The notes beneath the pieces are model-generated. The model saw only the letters and a list, made by a program, of their open reading frames with translations. It searched no databases and had not been told where the DNA came from. The translations under genes were made by a program, and so were the position numbers. DNA of 64,000 nucleotides from DATLWN01 sp963764315 (GTDB lineage Bacteria > Pseudomonadota > Zetaproteobacteria > Mariprofundales > Mariprofundaceae). Shown one piece after another: positions 1-8,536 of this stretch (the stretch's first letter is position 1; each line of letters opens with the position of its first letter). The stretch spans positions 186,001 to 250,000 of the forward strand of contig CAVXSB010000009.1 in NCBI GenBank assembly GCA_963764315.1, given 5' to 3'.

Positions 1-768
1 ATCCATGCCCGCCCGTTGCAGGTTGTGCGCATACGCCCCGAGCTCGAACAGCTGCATATGCCTGGGCTCGGGCGGCGAGGCGGTGCCCGGGCCGACCGTC
101 GATGCGATGCGCAGGCTGTCCCGGTGCGCATAGCGCAGCCCCGTCGGTCCACCCGGGGCATTGACCGACACGTCGCTCAGTATCCAGGCATGGTCGGCAT
201 AGACGCCATCGGCGGCATCCATGCGCTGCAACCAGTGCCCCTGGGCATCCGTCTCGATGACCATGACCTGGAAATGCTGGTCGCCGAGCGGCGTCAGGCG
301 GAAGAAGCGGTGGCCGTCGCGCAGCCACTGTACGTCGTGCGCCGCCTCAGGCTGATGGTGGATATGTACGCGCTCGATGAAGTCCAGGCGCGTGTTCGTC
401 ACCGGTGTCACCCATTCGCCGATGGCGAAGGTGGTGCCGGCGGCCACCGCCGCTACGGCCAGCAGCGGCGCCAGGATCTTGTTGACGCCGAGCCCCGCCG
501 CCCGCAGTGCCGCCAACTCGTGGTTGTGCGAAAGCTCGGTCAGGTAAATGCTCGTAGCCAGCAGCACGATGACCGGCATGAAGCCGCTGATCATGAACGG
601 CATCTTCAGCAGGATATACTCGACGAGCATGGAACCGGTAAGCCCGTGGCCGATGAAACGCGCCTTGTCGAAGGCCTCGATGATAACGAAGATGCCGAGC
701 AGCACGAACATCGTCACCAGCCCACGCTGCAGGCAAGCGGTGAAGATCCATCGGAAGACGATCGGCAT
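1..768 (-). CDS. lptG: LPS export ABC transporter permease LptG (5' part, cut by window edge)
   Basis: Inner-membrane permease of the LptB2FGC complex, which extracts lipopolysaccharide and sends it to the outer membrane. The first 256 residues are visible; the 3' end lies beyond base 1. The N-terminus begins MPIVFRWIF, followed by hydrophobic segments at about residues 15-30, 55-75 and 100-120. The stretch LAALRAAG, then the motif IGEWVTP, matches LptG better than LptF, and the periplasmic beta-jellyroll begins after about residue 130. ATG at 766-768 is chosen because no longer reading fits the family. The gene diverges from hflK and no lptF lies upstream, so lptF must be elsewhere or downstream. 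LptF is the alternative call. Confidence 0.85.
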   Translation of the reverse strand, partial: MPIVFRWIFTACLQRGLVTMFVLLGIFVIIEAFDKARFIGHGLTGSMLVEYILLKMPFMISGFMPVIVLLATSIYLTELSHNHELAALRAAGLGVNKILAPLLAVAAVAAGTTFAIGEWVTPVTNTRLDFIERVHIHHQPEAAHDVQWLRDGHRFFRLTPLGDQHFQVMVIETDAQGHWLQRMDAADGVYADHAWILSDVSVNAPGGPTGLRYAHRDSLRIASTVGPGTASPPEPRHMQLFELGAYAHNLQRAGMD

Positions 769-951
769 GGCCCCATGCTAGCAGCCGTGAAACCTTCGGG
801 CGATGCGTCAATTGCCCAGTGCCTGTGCACGCCCGTTTCACGCCCGGCGCTGTCGTGCGAATCCCGTGCGAATAGTCCCTAAAAACCGGAACGTGCATCA
901 CCGGCCTCAGCTGCTAGACTCGTCGTCTTGCTATGCCGATGGGGGTCATCA

Positions 952-2055
952 ATGCCTTGGAGTGATCCGAATCAGTCCAATAATCCCTGGGATCGCCGCC
1001 CTTCCGGGCCGGGTCAGATTCCTCCCAATCTCGATGAAGTGATTCGCCGCTTGCAGGAGCGCATCAACGGCCTGTTCGGCGGTGGCTCGGGCGGTAGCGG
1101 CGGTGCCGGAGGTTCCGGTTCCGGCTTCGGCAAGGTGCTGCTGCCCATCGGCCTGGGTGTGCTGTTGCTGCTGTGGCTGGCTTCGGGTGTGTATGTCGTC
1201 GGCGCCGACGAGCAGGCGGTGGTGCTGCGTTTCGGCCAGCACGTGGCCACCAAGGGCCCGGGCCTGAACTGGCATATGCCCTATCCGATCGAGACGGTGG
1301 AGAAGGCGCCGGTGACGCGCATCCAGCGTCTGGAGATCGGCTTCCGTCGCATGGGCGACGGCTCCTCGCGCAATGTGCCCCAGGAAGCCCAGATGCTGAC
1401 CATGGACGAGAATATCGTCGATATCTCCTTCATCGTGCAGTACCGCATCCGCGACGTCGGCGATTATCTGTTCAATATCGTGAACGGTCCGATCACCGTT
1501 CGCGATGCGGCGGAAAGCGCCATCCGCGAGGTCATCGGACGCACCAAGATCGACGATGTGCTGACCAACAAGAAGGCCGAGGTCGAGGTGGAAACGCAGA
1601 AGCTGTTGCAGGACATCCTCGACGGCTACAAGGCCGGCATCTCGGTGGCGACGGTGAAGCTGCAGAACGTGCAGCCGCCGCAACGCGTGATCAAGGACTT
1701 CAAGGACGTGGCGTCGGCCCGCGAAGACAAGGAACGTACCAAGAACGAGGCCGAGACCTATGCCAACGACATCCTGCCCAAGGCCCATGGCGATGCGGCC
1801 AAGCAGGTGCTGGATGCCGAGGGCTATGCCAAGGAGGTCGTGGCCCGGGCCATCGGTGAGTCCGACCGCTTCGTCAGCCAGCTCGCTGCCTACCGCAAGT
1901 CTCCCCTGGTGACGCGCAAGCGCCTGTACCTGGAGACCATGCAGGACGTGTTGTCCAAGGCCAACAAGGTCATCGTCGACCGCAACGTGGCGAAACGGAT
2001 ACTGCCCTACCTGCCGATCGACAGGGCCTCGGGCAAGGTGGAGGTGAAGCCATGA
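952..2055 (+). CDS. hflK: FtsH protease modulator HflK
   Basis: SPFH/prohibitin-family membrane protein of 367 residues that, with HflC, forms the large cage around the FtsH protease and tunes its proteolysis. The sequence shows a Gly/Ser-rich N-terminal segment (about residues 42-58), one transmembrane helix at about 61-82, then the SPFH domain starting at YVVGADEQAVVLRFG, and a charged coiled-coil region (about 240-300). The start at 952 (MPWSDPNQSNNPWD) has a GGGGG ribosome-binding stretch a few bases upstream; the Asn/Pro-rich opening is typical of HflK. Its stop overlaps the hflC start, so the two are translationally coupled. Confidence 0.96.
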   Translation: MPWSDPNQSNNPWDRRPSGPGQIPPNLDEVIRRLQERINGLFGGGSGGSGGAGGSGSGFGKVLLPIGLGVLLLLWLASGVYVVGADEQAVVLRFGQHVATKGPGLNWHMPYPIETVEKAPVTRIQRLEIGFRRMGDGSSRNVPQEAQMLTMDENIVDISFIVQYRIRDVGDYLFNIVNGPITVRDAAESAIREVIGRTKIDDVLTNKKAEVEVETQKLLQDILDGYKAGISVATVKLQNVQPPQRVIKDFKDVASAREDKERTKNEAETYANDILPKAHGDAAKQVLDAEGYAKEVVARAIGESDRFVSQLAAYRKSPLVTRKRLYLETMQDVLSKANKVIVDRNVAKRILPYLPIDRASGKVEVKP

Positions 2056-2939
2056 GCCCCAAGCAGAGCATCGGACTGATGGTCCTGGCGGTGGTGGTGC
2101 TTGTCGCCTCGATGTCGACCTTCGTGGTGGATCAGCGCGAGCAGGCCCTGGTCTTGCAGTTCGGCAAGCCGATCACGGTGGTGAAGGATGCCGGCCTGCA
2201 CTTCAAGTACCCGTGGCAGAGCGTATCCGATTTCGATAATCGCTTGCTGTTCAGCGATACCGTGCCCAACGAAGTCATCACCATGGACAAGAAGGCCCTG
2301 CTGGTCGACAACTATACGCGTTGGCGCATCATCAATCCCCTGCGGGTTTATCAGGTCGCCGGCACCCAGAGCGGGGTGGAGGCGCGCATGGAGGATGTCG
2401 TGCGTGGCAAGATGCGCGAGGTGCTGGGCCAGAATACCATGACGCAGATCGTCACCGGCGGCGTGTCGGCCAATAAGCGCAATGCCTTGATGCGGGAAAT
2501 CACCAATGAGGCCAATGCCGACGTCAAGGACCTCGGTATCCAGGTGGTCGATGTGCGCATCAAACGCGTGGATTTGCCGAAGGAAAACTCGGATGCGGTG
2601 TTCAAGCGCATGCAGGCCGAGCGCCAGCGTATCGCCATGCAGTATCGTTCCGAGGGTGAAGAGCTGGCCAGGGAGATTCGTGCCACGGCCGACAAGCAGC
2701 GCAAGGTGATCCTGGCCGATGCCTACGAGAAGGCCGAGATCATCCGAGGCAAGGCCGATGCCCAGGCTACGCAGATCTATGCCAAGGCGCACAAGAAGGA
2801 TCCCGCATTCTTCGCCTTCATGCGTTCCTTGCAGGCCTATCGCGATTCCATCGGCAAGGATACGCGCCTGGTTATCACACCGGATTCGGAGTTCTTCAGG
2901 TTCTTCGAGCACTCAGGGGTGGCATCCGGCAAGAAATAA
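2052..2939 (+). CDS. hflC: FtsH protease modulator HflC
   Basis: Partner of HflK, 295 residues, inner membrane with a large periplasmic SPFH domain. A single N-terminal transmembrane helix (about residues 6-25) is followed directly by VVDQREQALVLQFGKP, the standard start of the HflC SPFH domain, and later by a long charged helix (EGEELAREIRATADKQ). ATG overlaps the hflK stop by four bases (ATGA). The length is normal for the family and the reading frame is intact. The DUF2065 gene follows 18 bases downstream, the usual proteobacterial arrangement. Confidence 0.96.
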   Translation: MSPKQSIGLMVLAVVVLVASMSTFVVDQREQALVLQFGKPITVVKDAGLHFKYPWQSVSDFDNRLLFSDTVPNEVITMDKKALLVDNYTRWRIINPLRVYQVAGTQSGVEARMEDVVRGKMREVLGQNTMTQIVTGGVSANKRNALMREITNEANADVKDLGIQVVDVRIKRVDLPKENSDAVFKRMQAERQRIAMQYRSEGEELAREIRATADKQRKVILADAYEKAEIIRGKADAQATQIYAKAHKKDPAFFAFMRSLQAYRDSIGKDTRLVITPDSEFFRFFEHSGVASGKK

Positions 2940-2957
2940 GGGTACGGGAAGGCCTCG

Positions 2958-3146
2958 GTGCAGGAGCTGTGGATTGCCCTCGGGCTGGTGCTGGTCATCG
3001 AGGGAGCGCTGTATGCGCTATTTCCGCAGCACATGATCGACATGCTGCGCCGCCTTCCCTCTGTGCCGCCGACGGTGCTGCGCCTGATAGGGCTGACGGC
3101 CGTCGGTCTGGGCTGGATGATCGTCTGGTGGCTGCGCCGCGGCTGA
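2958..3146 (+). CDS. DUF2065 small membrane protein (YjeT-like)
   Basis: A 62-residue protein made of two hydrophobic helices (about residues 3-22 and 38-58) joined by the short loop PQHMIDMLRRLPSVPP and ending in WWLRRG. It matches the DUF2065/YjeT family, found just after hflC in many proteobacteria. The function is not known. It starts with GTG at 2958, 18 bases after hflC, with a GGGAAGG ribosome-binding stretch nearby. Position and sequence together make this call safe despite its size. Confidence 0.88.
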   Translation: MQELWIALGLVLVIEGALYALFPQHMIDMLRRLPSVPPTVLRLIGLTAVGLGWMIVWWLRRG

Positions 3147-3152
3147 CAGGCC

Positions 3153-4079
3153 TTATTCGCCCGGGGGAAGGGTGCCTGTTGTCAGCGCCCGTGCCTCGTC
3201 TTCTCCCACCACCCGTCGCACCGCCTCCAGCCCATGTTGCAGCTTGCGCTGCACGCAGGCCTGCAGGGCGAATGCGAAATCCGCATAGCGCTGGCGCCAG
3301 GCCTGCACCGCATCGGTACTGATGGCCATCAGGCGCAGCGTTGTGGTGGCGGTGACCGTGGCCGCATGCGGGCCGCCGGTGATGATGGCGATTTCGCCGA
3401 TCTCGTCGCCGCTGCCGATGCGCGCGAAGACGATGCGCTTGTGCGCATCGTGCGGATGCCGGATCGATGCCTCGGCCTCGCCGCCCAGTACCACGTACAT
3501 GGTGCTGGTATCCCCGTTCCCCTGGCGCAGTACGGTCTCGCCTGCCCGCATGGAGATGAATCGACCGTTGTACAGGGCTACCTCGCGCACGGCCTGCGGC
3601 AGCTTCGAGAAGATCGGGTTGGCGGCCAGGGCGGTGGCGGCCGAGCGCCGCTCGGCCAGTTGCGTCAACGCCCGCTGAAATTGCGCATTGTTGTCGATCA
3701 GTTCGCGCACGTTCGGGGCATCGATCTGGTACAGCTGCGTCGGCTCGGTGGTGCGCACGCCGGCCCCCGCCGGGGCGTTGTACAGGATCGAGGCCTCGCC
3801 GAACACCTCGCCGGGGGTGATGGCTCCGACCTGGTGGATGGTATCGCCATGCCGCTTGTTGACCATCAGAAGGCCTGTGCGCACTAGGTAGAGGTAATGC
3901 GGCCGCTGTCCTTCCTGGATGACCGCCACCTCGGCGGCCATGTCCACGGGCGTGGCCACACTGCGCAGGAAGTTCAGTTCGTCTGCATGCAGTATGGCGA
4001 GCAGTGGAAAATGTTGGGCGTCGAGATCGGAAGCATGTGCGGTTTCGTCGGCATTGAAACGTTCTTCCATCCCGGCCAT
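3153..4079 (-). CDS. Protein with two cyclic-nucleotide-binding-like domains
   Basis: A soluble protein of about 308 residues. Two cNMP-binding (cupin-like) folds are visible. The first, around residues 40-130, includes IQEGQRPHYLYLVRTGLL and GEVFGEASILYN. The second, around residues 175-265, includes RQGNGDTSTMYVVLGGEAE and GDEIGEIAIITGG. No DNA-binding, kinase or transporter domain is attached, so the output is unclear; such proteins often act as ligand sensors. Neither phosphate-binding cassette has the full canonical Arg-containing signature I would expect for strong cAMP binding. ATG at 4077-4079 is chosen (MAGMEERF); ATG at 4070 is an alternative. It diverges from mutM across 67 bases. 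Confidence 0.8.
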   Translation of the reverse strand: MAGMEERFNADETAHASDLDAQHFPLLAILHADELNFLRSVATPVDMAAEVAVIQEGQRPHYLYLVRTGLLMVNKRHGDTIHQVGAITPGEVFGEASILYNAPAGAGVRTTEPTQLYQIDAPNVRELIDNNAQFQRALTQLAERRSAATALAANPIFSKLPQAVREVALYNGRFISMRAGETVLRQGNGDTSTMYVVLGGEAEASIRHPHDAHKRIVFARIGSGDEIGEIAIITGGPHAATVTATTTLRLMAISTDAVQAWRQRYADFAFALQACVQRKLQHGLEAVRRVVGEDEARALTTGTLPPGE

Positions 4080-4146
4080 TATGGTTGTCAGCCTATGCCG
4101 TCGCAAGCGATCCCGCTCACATGTTCCCGTACCGATGGAGGGTCTG

Positions 4147-4968
4147 TTGCCTGAGTTACCCGAGGTGGAGGTGGTGCGCACGGGGCTGGAATCGCTGATT
4201 CTGGGCCGGCGCATCCGGCGCCTGCACCTGCATCGCCCAACGCTGCGCTATCCGTTTCCCGACGATATGGCCGAACGCCTTACGGGACGCACGATTCGGG
4301 AAATCTCACGGCGCAGCAAATACCTCGTGTTCCATCTCGACGGGCCGGATGTGCTGGTCTGGCACCTGGGGATGACCGGGCAGTTCCATGTCCTGGCGGA
4401 TGCGGACCCATGCGGCCGGCACGAACATGTCGTATTCGATCTCGATCAGGGTCTGAGCCTGCGCTACCGTGATATGCGGCGCTTCGGCTATGCCGGTCTG
4501 TTCGCGGCCGATCACTGGCGCGAGCAGCCCTGGTTCGCAGAGCTCGGCCCGGAGCCGCTGGGCGCGGGCTTCGACGGCGCATACCTGTTTGGCCGCAGCC
4601 AGGCCCGTGCGGCCCCGATCAAGGCGGTGCTGATGGACGGGGCCGTCGTCGTCGGCGTCGGCAATATCTATGCCTGCGAGTCGCTGTTCCGCGCCGGCAT
4701 CGACCCCTTCCTGCCGGCGCAAAGGCTCGGGCGCAAGCGTGCCGAGGCCCTGGTTTCGTGCGTCAAGGCGGTGCTCGCCGAGGCCATCGCCGCCGGCGGC
4801 AGCACCATCAGTGATTTCGTGCAGGCCGACGGGCGCCCCGGCTACTTCCGCCACAGCTTTGCCGTCTACCAGCGTCAGGGCCAGCCCTGCGTACGCTGCG
4901 GCGCCACGATCGTACGCCGGCTGCAGTCCGGGCGCGGCACCTTCCATTGCCCCGGCTGCCAGCGCTGA
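4147..4968 (+). CDS. mutM: Formamidopyrimidine-DNA glycosylase MutM (TTG start)
   Basis: Base-excision repair enzyme (Fpg) that removes 8-oxoguanine and formamidopyrimidines and nicks the abasic site. The family needs Pro directly after the initiator Met as nucleophile; here TTG at 4147 gives (M)PELPEVEVV with catalytic Pro2 and Glu3, so this start is almost certain even though the frame stays open upstream. A GGAGGG ribosome-binding site lies at 4137-4142. The conserved Lys occurs in SRRSKYLVFHL, and the C-terminal zinc finger C-x2-C-x16-C-x2-C ends the protein (CVRC...CPGC). Length 273 residues, normal. It stands alone between a divergent regulator and argS. Confidence 0.96.
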   Translation: MPELPEVEVVRTGLESLILGRRIRRLHLHRPTLRYPFPDDMAERLTGRTIREISRRSKYLVFHLDGPDVLVWHLGMTGQFHVLADADPCGRHEHVVFDLDQGLSLRYRDMRRFGYAGLFAADHWREQPWFAELGPEPLGAGFDGAYLFGRSQARAAPIKAVLMDGAVVVGVGNIYACESLFRAGIDPFLPAQRLGRKRAEALVSCVKAVLAEAIAAGGSTISDFVQADGRPGYFRHSFAVYQRQGQPCVRCGATIVRRLQSGRGTFHCPGCQR

Positions 4969-5065
4969 TGCAGGGCCAGTTGGAGGCCATCGCCGCCGCC
5001 ATCAAAATTGGCGTTCAGAGACCCTAAGCGTGTAGCATGCGCCGCGAATTGATTATGGAGGCCCC

Positions 5066-6772
5066 GTGAAGACGCAACTGGAATCGGCCCTCAAAGAGGC
5101 CGTGCATGCCATCCTGAGCGAGCAACAGCAGCAGGCGGATATTCCCGTGCGCCTGACGCGCCCGAAGACACAGGAACATGGCGATTATGCCGCCAATGTG
5201 GCGATGCCGCTGGCAGGCGTCCTGGGGGCCAAGCCGCATGCGGTGGCCGAGATGATCCTGGCGAAGGTCGCCTGGCCCGCGGCGGTCGAGAAGGCCGAGA
5301 TCGCCGGCCCGGGCTTCATCAACATCCGCCTGAAACACGATTCCGAGTACGATGTGATCCGTCGCGTCATGCAGGAGCATGAGCGCTACGGCTGGCGGGA
5401 GCCGCAGCCCGGACAGCCCGTGACCTGTCTGGAGTTCGTCTCCGCCAACCCGACCGGGCCGATGCATGTGGGCCATGGCCGCGGTGCCGTCGTCGGCGAC
5501 ACCATCGGCCGCGTGCTGGTCTCCCAGGGGCAGCCGCTGCACCGCGAGTACTACATCAACGACGCCGGCGCCCAGGTTGGGGTGCTGGCCGATTCGGTGT
5601 GGCTGCGCATGCGCGAGCTGCAGGGCGAGGCGGTCGCCTTCCCGGAATCCGCCTATCCGGGCGAGTACGTCATCGACATCGCCCGGGGCATCCTCGCCGA
5701 AGAGGATTTCGCCACCCTGGCAGCGATGGACGAGGATGCGCGCCGCCGGCATCTCGGGGGCAAGGCGGTGGCTGCGAACATGACCGCCATCCGTTCGGAC
5801 CTTGCCGCCATCGGTATCCAGTTCGATCATTTCTTCTCCGAGCTGGGTCTGCATGGTGCAGGAAGCATCGCGGCCCTGATCGCGCATCTGCGCCAGCAGG
5901 GGCTGGTGTACGAAGGGGTGCTGCCGCCGCCGAAGGGCAAGGAGGTCGAGGACTATGTGGCTGAGCCGCAGCTCTTGTTCCGCACCACCCGCTTCGGCGA
6001 CGATGTCGACCGGCCGCTGCAGAAGCAGGACGGCTCGCCGACCTATTTCGCCGCCGATATCGCCTATCACATGGACAAGCATGTGCGCGGCTTCGCGCGC
6101 ATGATCGACATCTGGGGCGCCGACCACGGGGGCTATGTGGCGCGCGTGCAGGCGGCGATGAAGGCGCTGACCGGGCAGGAGGCACAGCCCCAGGTGGTGC
6201 TGGTGCAGATGGTCAACCTGACGCGCGGCGGCGAGCAGGTGCGCATGTCCAAGCGCGCCGGCACCTTCGTCACCCTGCGCGAGGTCGTCGACGAGACGGG
6301 GGCGGACGCCGTGCGCTTCAATTTCCTGACCCGGCGTTCGGAGAGCCAGCTCGATTTCGATCTGGAGGCGGCCAAGAAGCAGAGCGACGAGAACCCCGTC
6401 TATTACGTGCAGTATGCGCATGCCCGGGTCTGCGCCATCTTGCGCAAGGCTGCCGAGGAACATGTGCGCGAGGCCGAGGCCGAGGATGTCGATCTTTCCC
6501 GGCTGAGTGCGCCGGAGGAGGTCGCCCTGGTGCGCGATCTGCTGCAGTTCCCGGAGGTGTTGGGGCAGGCTGCCGATCGCCTGGAACCGTACCGTGTGGC
6601 GCTCTTCCTGATGCAGCTGGCCGCTGATCTGCATGGCTTCTACCACAAGCACCGCGTCATCCAGGATAACGACGGCCTGACGCAGGCGAGATTGCTGCTC
6701 ATCAAGGCGGTGGGGCAGGTGATCCGCAATGGCCTGATGCTGCTCGGCGTCTCCGCTCCAGAGCGCATGTAG
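5066..6772 (+). CDS. argS: Arginine--tRNA ligase
   Basis: Class I aminoacyl-tRNA synthetase of 568 residues charging tRNA-Arg. It shows the N-terminal Add-1 domain, the HIGH-type signature HVGH at residues 134-137 within SANPTGPMHVGHGRG, the catalytic fold, a KMSK-like RMSKR at about 393-397, and the all-alpha anticodon-binding C-terminus with its expected HGFYHKHRV stretch. GTG start at 5066 with GGAG six bases upstream. The stop TAG shares its last base with the GTG of the following SPOR gene, indicating coupling, as in many proteobacteria where argS precedes a SPOR-domain gene. Confidence 0.97.
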   Translation: MKTQLESALKEAVHAILSEQQQQADIPVRLTRPKTQEHGDYAANVAMPLAGVLGAKPHAVAEMILAKVAWPAAVEKAEIAGPGFINIRLKHDSEYDVIRRVMQEHERYGWREPQPGQPVTCLEFVSANPTGPMHVGHGRGAVVGDTIGRVLVSQGQPLHREYYINDAGAQVGVLADSVWLRMRELQGEAVAFPESAYPGEYVIDIARGILAEEDFATLAAMDEDARRRHLGGKAVAANMTAIRSDLAAIGIQFDHFFSELGLHGAGSIAALIAHLRQQGLVYEGVLPPPKGKEVEDYVAEPQLLFRTTRFGDDVDRPLQKQDGSPTYFAADIAYHMDKHVRGFARMIDIWGADHGGYVARVQAAMKALTGQEAQPQVVLVQMVNLTRGGEQVRMSKRAGTFVTLREVVDETGADAVRFNFLTRRSESQLDFDLEAAKKQSDENPVYYVQYAHARVCAILRKAAEEHVREAEAEDVDLSRLSAPEEVALVRDLLQFPEVLGQAADRLEPYRVALFLMQLAADLHGFYHKHRVIQDNDGLTQARLLLIKAVGQVIRNGLMLLGVSAPERM

Positions 6773-7569
6773 TGGCCGATCGCGATTTCGCGCAGTTGCA
6801 GACCACAGCCCGCCCGCCGGTGGCGGGCATGTCCGGCCTGCATACGGCCTCGCTGGTGCTCGGCATCCTGGCGGTGGTCATCGCCGGCTTCGTCGGCGGT
6901 TACTGGCTGGGCAGCCGACAGGGGCACGAGACGGCGGAAAGCGAGGCCAGGGCCCGGCTCGTGGCCCAGATCCAGGAACAGAAGCAGGAACTGGCGGCAC
7001 TGCGCCGACAGCAGGCCGAGGATAAGGCCAAGGCCAAGGCGGAGGCCGCCGTGGTGCCGAACACGGAGACCGGCGATCTGACCTTCTATACGGAGCTGCC
7101 GAAGCAACCGGTCAAGCCCGAGCCCTTGTCACAGCCCGTATCCAAGCCGGCGATGACGCCGGCCGCTGCGGCAGCGGTGGCGGCGGAGACAAAGGCCACG
7201 AAACCGGTAGCCACAGCGCCTGCCCCGGCCGAAGCCAAGCCTGCGGCTCCCGCACCGGCGCCGGGGAGCCCCACGGTACACGCGCTGATCCAGCGCCAGC
7301 TCGGCGGCAGCCCGACGGCCGCTCCCGGCAAGGGCTATTTCGTGCAGGTTGCCTCCTTCCGCGACACGCAGGCGGCGGCGAAGGTGCAGGCTAGACTCAA
7401 GGCCATCGGTCTGGATTCGAGGCTCAGGCGCGTACAGATTCCCGGGCGCGGCATCTGGTACCGGCTACAGGTCGGGCCCTATGGCAGCCAGCATGATGCG
7501 GATGCCGTACGCGTCGATATCGAGCAGAAGACGCACATCAAGGGTCTCGTCGTCCATGAAGGGGGCTGA
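6772..7569 (+). CDS. SPOR-domain membrane protein (FtsN-like)
   Basis: A 265-residue bitopic inner-membrane protein. One transmembrane helix lies at about residues 27-48, followed by a Gln/Glu/Lys-rich helix, a long Ala/Pro/Lys-rich linker, and a C-terminal SPOR domain (from about residue 188, GYFVQVASFRDTQAAAKVQA to the end). SPOR domains bind denuded peptidoglycan at the division septum. Position directly after argS and the topology resemble FtsN or the DedD-like SPOR proteins, but the N-terminal FtsN essential segment cannot be recognised with confidence. GTG start overlaps the argS stop by one base. Confidence 0.88.
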   Translation: MADRDFAQLQTTARPPVAGMSGLHTASLVLGILAVVIAGFVGGYWLGSRQGHETAESEARARLVAQIQEQKQELAALRRQQAEDKAKAKAEAAVVPNTETGDLTFYTELPKQPVKPEPLSQPVSKPAMTPAAAAAVAAETKATKPVATAPAPAEAKPAAPAPAPGSPTVHALIQRQLGGSPTAAPGKGYFVQVASFRDTQAAAKVQARLKAIGLDSRLRRVQIPGRGIWYRLQVGPYGSQHDADAVRVDIEQKTHIKGLVVHEGG

Positions 7570-8536
7570 TGCCCGCCTGAGCCTCGCCGAGGCATGGCTG
7601 GGCCGGCATCTGTCCGATTCCCCGCACATCGAGCCCCTGGCCGGCGATGCCTCCTTCAGGCGCTACTTCCGCGTGCGTCGGGGCGAGGATGCGTGGGTGC
7701 TCATGGATGCGCCCCCCGACAAGGAGGACGTGGGCCCGTTCCTGTCCGTACGCCGCTGGATGGAGGCGGCGGGGTTGAGGGTGCCGGCGCTAGTGGCCGA
7801 GGATCGCGAGATGGGCTTCCTGTTGCTGGGCGATTTCGGAGACGAGACCTGGGCGCGGGCTCTGGCCGGCGGCAAGGCGCTGGCACCGATGATGGACGAT
7901 GCCCTGCGCCAGCTGCATGCGCTGCAGGCCATCCCGAGTCCTGCGGGCCTGCCGCGCTTCGATACGGCGCGCATGCGCCGCGAATGCGATCTGTATCTCG
8001 ACTGGTATCTGCCGCAGGTGGCGGGGATGGTTCCCGACGCGGGCGCGAGGGACGATTTCCACGCGGCGCTGGCACCCTTGCTGGCGAAGATCGCGGCGCT
8101 TCCGCGCGTGTCGGTGCATCTGGATTACCACAGCCGAAACCTGATGCTGCCGCCCGCGGGGCTGCCGCTCGGCATCATCGATTTCCAGGATGCCGTCGAG
8201 GGCCCGGCAACCTACGATCTGGCCTCGCTGCTGTACGATTGCTACCAGGACTATGCGGAGGGCGAGAGGCAGTACTGGAGCCTGCGCTTCTACGCGGGCC
8301 TGCCTGCGGCCGTGCGCCATGCCTTCGGCAGCGGGGAGGACTGGCATACGGCCGTACGCCTGACCGCCTTCCAGCGGCATATCAAGGCCATCGGCATCTT
8401 TGCGCGCCTGGCGTATCGCGACGGCAAGCGGCAGTTCCTGGACGAGATTCCGCTGACGCGTCGCCATCTTGCGGACGAGATCGCGGCGCTTTCGCTGCCT
8501 GAGTTGCCGGGGCTGAGGTCTCAGGCGCGGCGGTAG
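7556..8536 (+). CDS. Aminoglycoside-phosphotransferase-family kinase (AmgK-like sugar kinase)
   Basis: A 326-residue kinase of the APH/choline-kinase fold. Visible motifs are the catalytic loop HLDYHSRNLM (His-x-Asp-x4-Asn) and the metal-binding Asp in GIIDFQDAVEGP. The N-terminal lobe (AGDASFRRYFRV) matches the family of cytosolic kinases that includes AmgK, the anomeric N-acetylmuramate/N-acetylglucosamine kinase of peptidoglycan recycling. In AmgK organisms murU normally follows; it does not here, so the substrate is only inferred. ATG at 7556 lies inside the end of the SPOR gene (14-base overlap). The 3' end overlaps the convergent prmC by 16 bases. Confidence 0.8.
   Translation: MKGADARLSLAEAWLGRHLSDSPHIEPLAGDASFRRYFRVRRGEDAWVLMDAPPDKEDVGPFLSVRRWMEAAGLRVPALVAEDREMGFLLLGDFGDETWARALAGGKALAPMMDDALRQLHALQAIPSPAGLPRFDTARMRRECDLYLDWYLPQVAGMVPDAGARDDFHAALAPLLAKIAALPRVSVHLDYHSRNLMLPPAGLPLGIIDFQDAVEGPATYDLASLLYDCYQDYAEGERQYWSLRFYAGLPAAVRHAFGSGEDWHTAVRLTAFQRHIKAIGIFARLAYRDGKRQFLDEIPLTRRHLADEIAALSLPELPGLRSQARR

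Noticed and set aside
4969..5025. An 18-codon open frame between mutM and argS
   Set aside because: Too short, no family resemblance and no independent start signal.
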